This document shows positions 5,986 to 9,158 of a stretch of 9,158 nucleotides of DNA, in pieces (positions within the stretch are counted from its first letter, which is position 1; each line of letters begins with the position of its first letter). Below the pieces are notes generated by a model. It saw only the letters and a program-made list of their open reading frames with translations. It did no database searches and was not told the DNA's origin. Both the position numbers and the translations under genes were made by a program. The stretch is taken from NCBI GenBank assembly GCA_945281075.1, contig CALYQE010000078.1, forward strand, positions 1-9,158. Direction: 5' to 3'. The DNA is from an uncultured Lactobacillus sp. (GTDB lineage: Bacteria; Bacillota; Bacilli; Lactobacillales; Lactobacillaceae).

Positions 5986-7083
5986 ATGGATTATTATCAA
6001 AAACTAGCACTTAAGCATGTAATTAATGCCAGTGGCAAAATGACAATTTTGGGTGTTTCTAAAACTAGTCAGAAGGCAATCCAAGCGCAATTATTTGGGG
6101 ACCAGCATTTTTTTGAAATGGCAGATTTAGTAAAAAAAAGCGGGCAATATATAGCACACATGCTTGGAGCAGAAGACGCAACTATTGTTAATTCAGCTTC
6201 TGCTGGCATTGCATTATCAGTAGCTGCCATGGTTGGTCGGGGAAGCAGCTATCATGTATACCACCCGTTTTCCGAGCGCTTTAAAAAAAGAAACATAATT
6301 ATTCCTAAAGGTCAAAATGTTGACTATGGTGCACCAGAAGAGGAAATGATTGCACTTGGAGGTGGAAAGGTAATTGAAGCCGGATATGCAAATATGTGTA
6401 CAGCAGCCCAGTTGGAGATGATGATAGATGAAGAAACTGCAGCTATTTTTTACGTAAAAAGTCACCATGCTGTCCAAAAAAGCATGCTATCTATCGAAAA
6501 AGCACTTGAAATAGCTCATCAGCATGAATTGCCGTTGATTTTAGATGCAGCAGCTGAGGAAGATTTAAAAAAATATCTTGATTTAGGTGTGGATATTATT
6601 CTCTTCAGTGGCGCAAAGGCAATTGAGGGACCGGCTTCAGGTCTAGCATTTGGAAAAGCAAAATATATTAAATGGATTAGAATGCAGAATGCCGGCATTG
6701 GGCGCGCCATGAAAATTGGCAAAGAAAATATTCTCGGCTTAGTTGGCGCTTTAGAAAGCTATCTGGTGGAAGGCCCGGAAAGCGGTATCCATATGCGCAA
6801 AAGACTAGCTAAATTTATCCGAGATCTTGAAACTGTACCATATTTGTCTGTTAAAGAGCAGCAGGATCAAGCTGGAAGGGAGATTTATCGAGCCGCTGTT
6901 ACTGTTAAACCAGAAGCTAGTAAAAATGCGGTAGAAGTGATTAATGAATTAAAAGAAAATGATCCGGCAATATATACCCGTGAATACCGTGCAAATGAAG
7001 GTATTATTGAATTTGATATTAGAGCAGTCGATGAAACTGAAATGGATCAAATTGTATTAAGATTAAAGGAGATTATGCAATAA
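5986..7083 (+). CDS. dgaE: DgaE family PLP-dependent ammonia-lyase (D-glucosaminate-6-phosphate ammonia-lyase-like)
   Basis: This is a fold-type I PLP enzyme of the SelA-related group. The characterised Salmonella DgaE converts D-glucosaminate 6-phosphate to 2-keto-3-deoxygluconate 6-phosphate and ammonia. From the ATG at 5986 it is 365 aa. That start has GGAG at 5976-5979 and avoids overlap. An in-frame ATG at 5968 would add six residues but has a badly spaced RBS. The Schiff-base lysine is probably Lys211 in LFSGAKAIEGP. Asp187 in LILDAAAEE should pair with the PLP ring nitrogen. The N-terminal part carries the substrate-side VINASGKMTILG and the cofactor region TIVNSASAGIAL. It begins 1 nt after the amidohydrolase stop. 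The specific amino-sugar acid used here is inferred, since homologues may differ in stereochemistry. Confidence 0.86.
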   Translation: MDYYQKLALKHVINASGKMTILGVSKTSQKAIQAQLFGDQHFFEMADLVKKSGQYIAHMLGAEDATIVNSASAGIALSVAAMVGRGSSYHVYHPFSERFKKRNIIIPKGQNVDYGAPEEEMIALGGGKVIEAGYANMCTAAQLEMMIDEETAAIFYVKSHHAVQKSMLSIEKALEIAHQHELPLILDAAAEEDLKKYLDLGVDIILFSGAKAIEGPASGLAFGKAKYIKWIRMQNAGIGRAMKIGKENILGLVGALESYLVEGPESGIHMRKRLAKFIRDLETVPYLSVKEQQDQAGREIYRAAVTVKPEASKNAVEVINELKENDPAIYTREYRANEGIIEFDIRAVDETEMDQIVLRLKEIMQ

Positions 7084-7830
7084 ATGGAACTGACACCCAA
7101 CTTTTATCAAGATCGTGTTGCTTTAAACGTTTTAGCGGGATCAATTGATAATGCCAAAGATATTTATCAAGCAGCTCAAGGCCACGTGGTCTGTGGATTA
7201 CTGACCAAAAATTACCCTAATAATGAATCTTGTATTGAAGATATAAAAAAATATCAAAAAGCAATTTGCAATGCCGTTTCAGTCGGACTTGGAGCAGGGG
7301 ACCCTAACCAGAGCAATATGGTTAATGAAGTTTCAAAAATTGTGCAGCCTCAACATGTTAATCAAGTGTTTACAGGCGTCGGAGCAGCAAGAGCTGTCTT
7401 GGGGCAAAATGAAACTGTTATTAATGGACTTGTTTCGCCAACTGGAAAAGTAGGTTATGTCAACATTGCAACTGGCCCGTGCAGTTCAAAAGAAATGACG
7501 GCGGAGGTACCGGTAACAACTGTAATTGCTATGTTAAAAGACATGGGCGGCAGTTCAATTAAATATTTTCCAATGAATGGATTGGCTCATAAAGATGAAT
7601 ATGAATATTTGGCCCAGGCATGTGCAGATCATGACTTTAGCTTAGAACCGACTGGAGGGATAGATTTAGATAATTTTGAAGCTATTTTAAGCATTGCCTT
7701 AAACGCAGGCGTTCACCACGTTTTACCGCACGTCTACTCGTCAATTATTGATCAAGGAACGGGATTGACCAAACCCGAGGACGTTACTCAGCTGTTTGAA
7801 ATTGTTAAAAAGCAGGTTGCAAAAGAATAG
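7084..7830 (+). CDS. dgaF: DgaF family KDGP/KDPG aldolase
   Basis: This 248-aa class I aldolase has a TIM barrel and is predicted to split 2-keto-3-deoxygluconate 6-phosphate into pyruvate and glyceraldehyde 3-phosphate. Lys160 in SSIKYFPMNG matches the Schiff-base lysine context of KDPG aldolase (K-x-FP). EPTGGID at 188-194 matches the phosphate-binding PTGG motif of that superfamily. It starts at the base after the TAA of the ammonia-lyase. The ribosome binding site AAAGGAG (7065-7071) lies inside the upstream gene, so translation is probably coupled. As recalled it corresponds to the EF_0839/AHA_3917 family. It is longer than E. coli Eda (about 213 aa), as expected for DgaF. The step is well supported; the exact stereoisomer is not. 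Confidence 0.88.
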   Translation: MELTPNFYQDRVALNVLAGSIDNAKDIYQAAQGHVVCGLLTKNYPNNESCIEDIKKYQKAICNAVSVGLGAGDPNQSNMVNEVSKIVQPQHVNQVFTGVGAARAVLGQNETVINGLVSPTGKVGYVNIATGPCSSKEMTAEVPVTTVIAMLKDMGGSSIKYFPMNGLAHKDEYEYLAQACADHDFSLEPTGGIDLDNFEAILSIALNAGVHHVLPHVYSSIIDQGTGLTKPEDVTQLFEIVKKQVAKE

Positions 7831-7845
7831 GAGTTACAAGTCAAC

Positions 7846-8940
7846 ATGAAACGAAGACTAGGCATTTCAATTTATCCTGACCATAGTGACCTAGCTATTG
7901 ATAAAAGCTATTTGGAAAAAGCGGCTAAATTAGGTTTTTCAAGACTTTTTATGAGTCTGTTGCAAATTGATGAAAATAAAGAGGCTACGATCGAAAAATA
8001 CCGTGAGTTGGATAAGTTAGCAAAACAGCTGGATTATGAAGTTATTTTAGACGTTTCCCCCACAATTTTTGATAGCTTGGGCATTACCTATGACGATTTA
8101 TCCTTTTTCGCTGAACTTGGCGTCGATGGTTTGAGGCTTGATGAAGGTTTCGATGGCAAAAAAGAAGCCATGCTCAGCTACAATAGTCAAAAGCTAATTA
8201 TTGAGCTGAACATGAGTAACGATGTGGCGTATGTAGATAATATCTTGTCTTATCAGGCTAATAAACCTTTTATATATGGCTGTCACAACTTTTACCCACA
8301 AAAAGGAACCGGGTTGCCATTTGCTTTTTTCGAGAACTGTACGAAACGCTTCAAAAAGAACAATCTTCAAACCGCTGCTTTCATCACTTCCCAAACTGGC
8401 CGAATTGGTCCATGGAATATAAATGATGGTTTACCAACTTTGGAAGAAGACCGTTATTTACCGGTTTAAGTTCAAGCTAAAAAAATGTTTGCAACAGGAT
8501 TGATTGATGACGTAATTATTGGCAATGCTTATGCAAGTGACGATGAACTAAAACGGCTTAGCATGCTTGACCCTTATCAAGTTGAATTTTCAGTTGAATT
8601 TGTTTCTCAAGCTAACTTGCTGGAGCGTCAGATTGTTTTAAATAATCAGCACGTTCGACGTGGAGACATAACAGAAGCAGTGATCAGATCGACAGAAGTT
8701 AGAAAAAAGTATCAGGATTGCGCCAATCCGGCCCACGATAATGAAGCTGAATTTCGGCGTGGCGATGTTGTGATTGGCAATGACAGTTTTGGCAAGTATA
8801 AAAATGAACTGCAAGTGGTTTTGTGTCCGCACCAAGATCCACGTAAGAATCTGGTTGGGAAAATATCCACTACTGAGCTATCCTTATTAGATTTTATTAA
8901 ACCATGGTCAAAATTTAAATTAGTTAATAAAACTTATTAA
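7846..8940 (+). pseudogene. MupG/DUF871 family protein (6-phospho-N-acetylmuramidase-like), interrupted by an in-frame TAA
   Basis: The reading frame is collinear over 364 positions but TAA at 8467-8469 replaces codon 208. The first part (7846-8469, 207 aa) is the TIM barrel: an N-terminal LGISIYPDHS strand, LGVDGLRLDEGF at 91-102, and HNFYP at 147-151. The second (open to 8940) continues in the same frame with VQAKKMFATGLIDDVIIGNAY and the cyclophilin-like C-terminal domain. No base is gained or lost. One change, such as CAA or GAA to TAA, explains it. The ATG at 8485 has no ribosome binding site. Staphylococcal MupG cleaves 6-phospho-MurNAc-GlcNAc after PTS uptake. Here TLEEDR stands where I recall TLE-x-HR in relatives, a possible second loss. 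A sequencing error or read-through cannot be excluded. RBS AGGAG is at 7829-7833, 15 nt after the aldolase. Confidence 0.82.
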
Positions 8941-8977
8941 GTCAATGGAAAAAATATAAACAACACGAGGTGAAAAA

Positions 8978-9158
8978 ATGAATAATTTTGTTAATTTTTT
9001 GGAAGTAAAAATTCTTCCAGTTGCTAATAAATTCGGGCAGCAAAGACACATGACGGCAATTCGAAAAGGAATCATTGCCACATTGCCTCTAACAATTGTC
9101 GGCTCCTTTTTTACAATTCTAAGTAATATGCCAATTCCTGCAGTCGCTAATTTTTTGC
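8978..9158 (+). CDS. PTS EIIC permease, lactose/cellobiose family (5' part only, runs off the window)
   Basis: Only the first 60 codons are present. The N-terminus reads NFVNFLEVKILPVANKFGQQ, followed by RHMTAIRKGIIATLPLTIVG and the start of a first membrane segment. This arrangement, an amphipathic N-terminal helix with LP-x-A, then Q-RH-x-x-AIR-x-G and a G-S-F-F membrane stretch, is typical of CelB-type EIIC proteins that import beta-disaccharides with phosphorylation. The ribosome binding site is GAGG (8967-8970), 7 nt before the ATG. It follows the MupG-like gene by 37 nt with no terminator between, so it likely supplies that enzyme's phosphorylated disaccharide. The substrate, and any EIIA/EIIB genes, lie beyond what can be seen. 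Confidence 0.82.
   Translation, partial: MNNFVNFLEVKILPVANKFGQQRHMTAIRKGIIATLPLTIVGSFFTILSNMPIPAVANFL

Noticed and set aside
7271..7453. Short + strand frame of 60 codons inside the aldolase gene
   Set aside because: It overlaps the aldolase in another frame and has no ribosome binding site or family-like sequence.
8485..8940. Independent 151-aa gene starting at the ATG at 8485
   Set aside because: There is no ribosome binding site before it. The sequence continues the MupG/DUF871 protein in the same frame across the TAA, so it is the C-terminal half of a broken gene.
1..9158. CRISPR array, tRNA, rRNA or complete insertion sequence
   Set aside because: I saw no spaced direct repeats, cloverleaf-like sequence, rRNA-like blocks or transposase gene. 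Coding density is high from 415 onward.

Overview
The window looks like a chromosomal carbohydrate-utilisation locus of an AT-rich, low-GC Gram-positive bacterium. The most likely host is a member of the Lactobacillales. This rests on strong AGGAGG-type ribosome binding sites, AT-rich third codon positions, a PRD/EIIB-type transcriptional regulator, a CcpA-type cre sequence and a lactose/cellobiose-type PTS permease. The species cannot be fixed from the sequence. Every supported gene is on the + strand. They are packed so tightly (gaps of 0-37 nt and two overlaps) that one long transcript is likely.

Layout. Positions 1-259 hold no supported gene, only a doubtful minus-strand remnant. Positions 260-305 form a strong rho-independent terminator that insulates the locus from upstream. 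A promoter region follows at about 361-398, where a near-consensus cre site, a perfect TATAAT and a 9-1-9 palindrome overlap. Next come: a 620-aa HTH-HTH-PRD-PRD-EIIB-PRD regulator (415-2277); a stand-alone PRD protein (2295-2657); a glycine-rich SFCGS protein (2660-3031); a DUF4312 protein (3031-3405); two polytopic membrane proteins, DUF4311 (3380-4153) and DUF4310 (4176-4853); an amidohydrolase/deacetylase (4866-5984); a DgaE-type PLP-dependent ammonia-lyase (5986-7083); a DgaF-type KDPG/KDGP aldolase (7084-7830); a MupG/DUF871 gene interrupted by one in-frame TAA (7846-8940); and the start of a PTS EIIC gene that runs off the end (8978-9158).

How the genes may work together. The three enzymes read as a short pathway. 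The amidohydrolase would free an amino group from an N-acylated (or cyclic amide) amino-sugar acid. The DgaE-like enzyme would eliminate ammonia to give a 2-keto-3-deoxy sugar acid phosphate. The DgaF-like enzyme would split that to pyruvate and glyceraldehyde 3-phosphate. In the characterised Salmonella dga operon the substrate enters through a mannose-type PTS. No such PTS or sugar kinase is present here. The four uncharacterised families SFCGS, DUF4312, DUF4311 and DUF4310 sit in its place, two soluble and two membrane-embedded. They are the best candidate for an undescribed transporter or PTS-like complex, and the most interesting part of the window. Two PRD proteins at the head of the operon suggest control by PTS phosphorylation state, and the cre site suggests CcpA repression.

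The last two genes (MupG-like, EIIC) form a second sugar-uptake module on the same transcript, possibly for a muropeptide-type disaccharide. The MupG-like gene appears recently broken.
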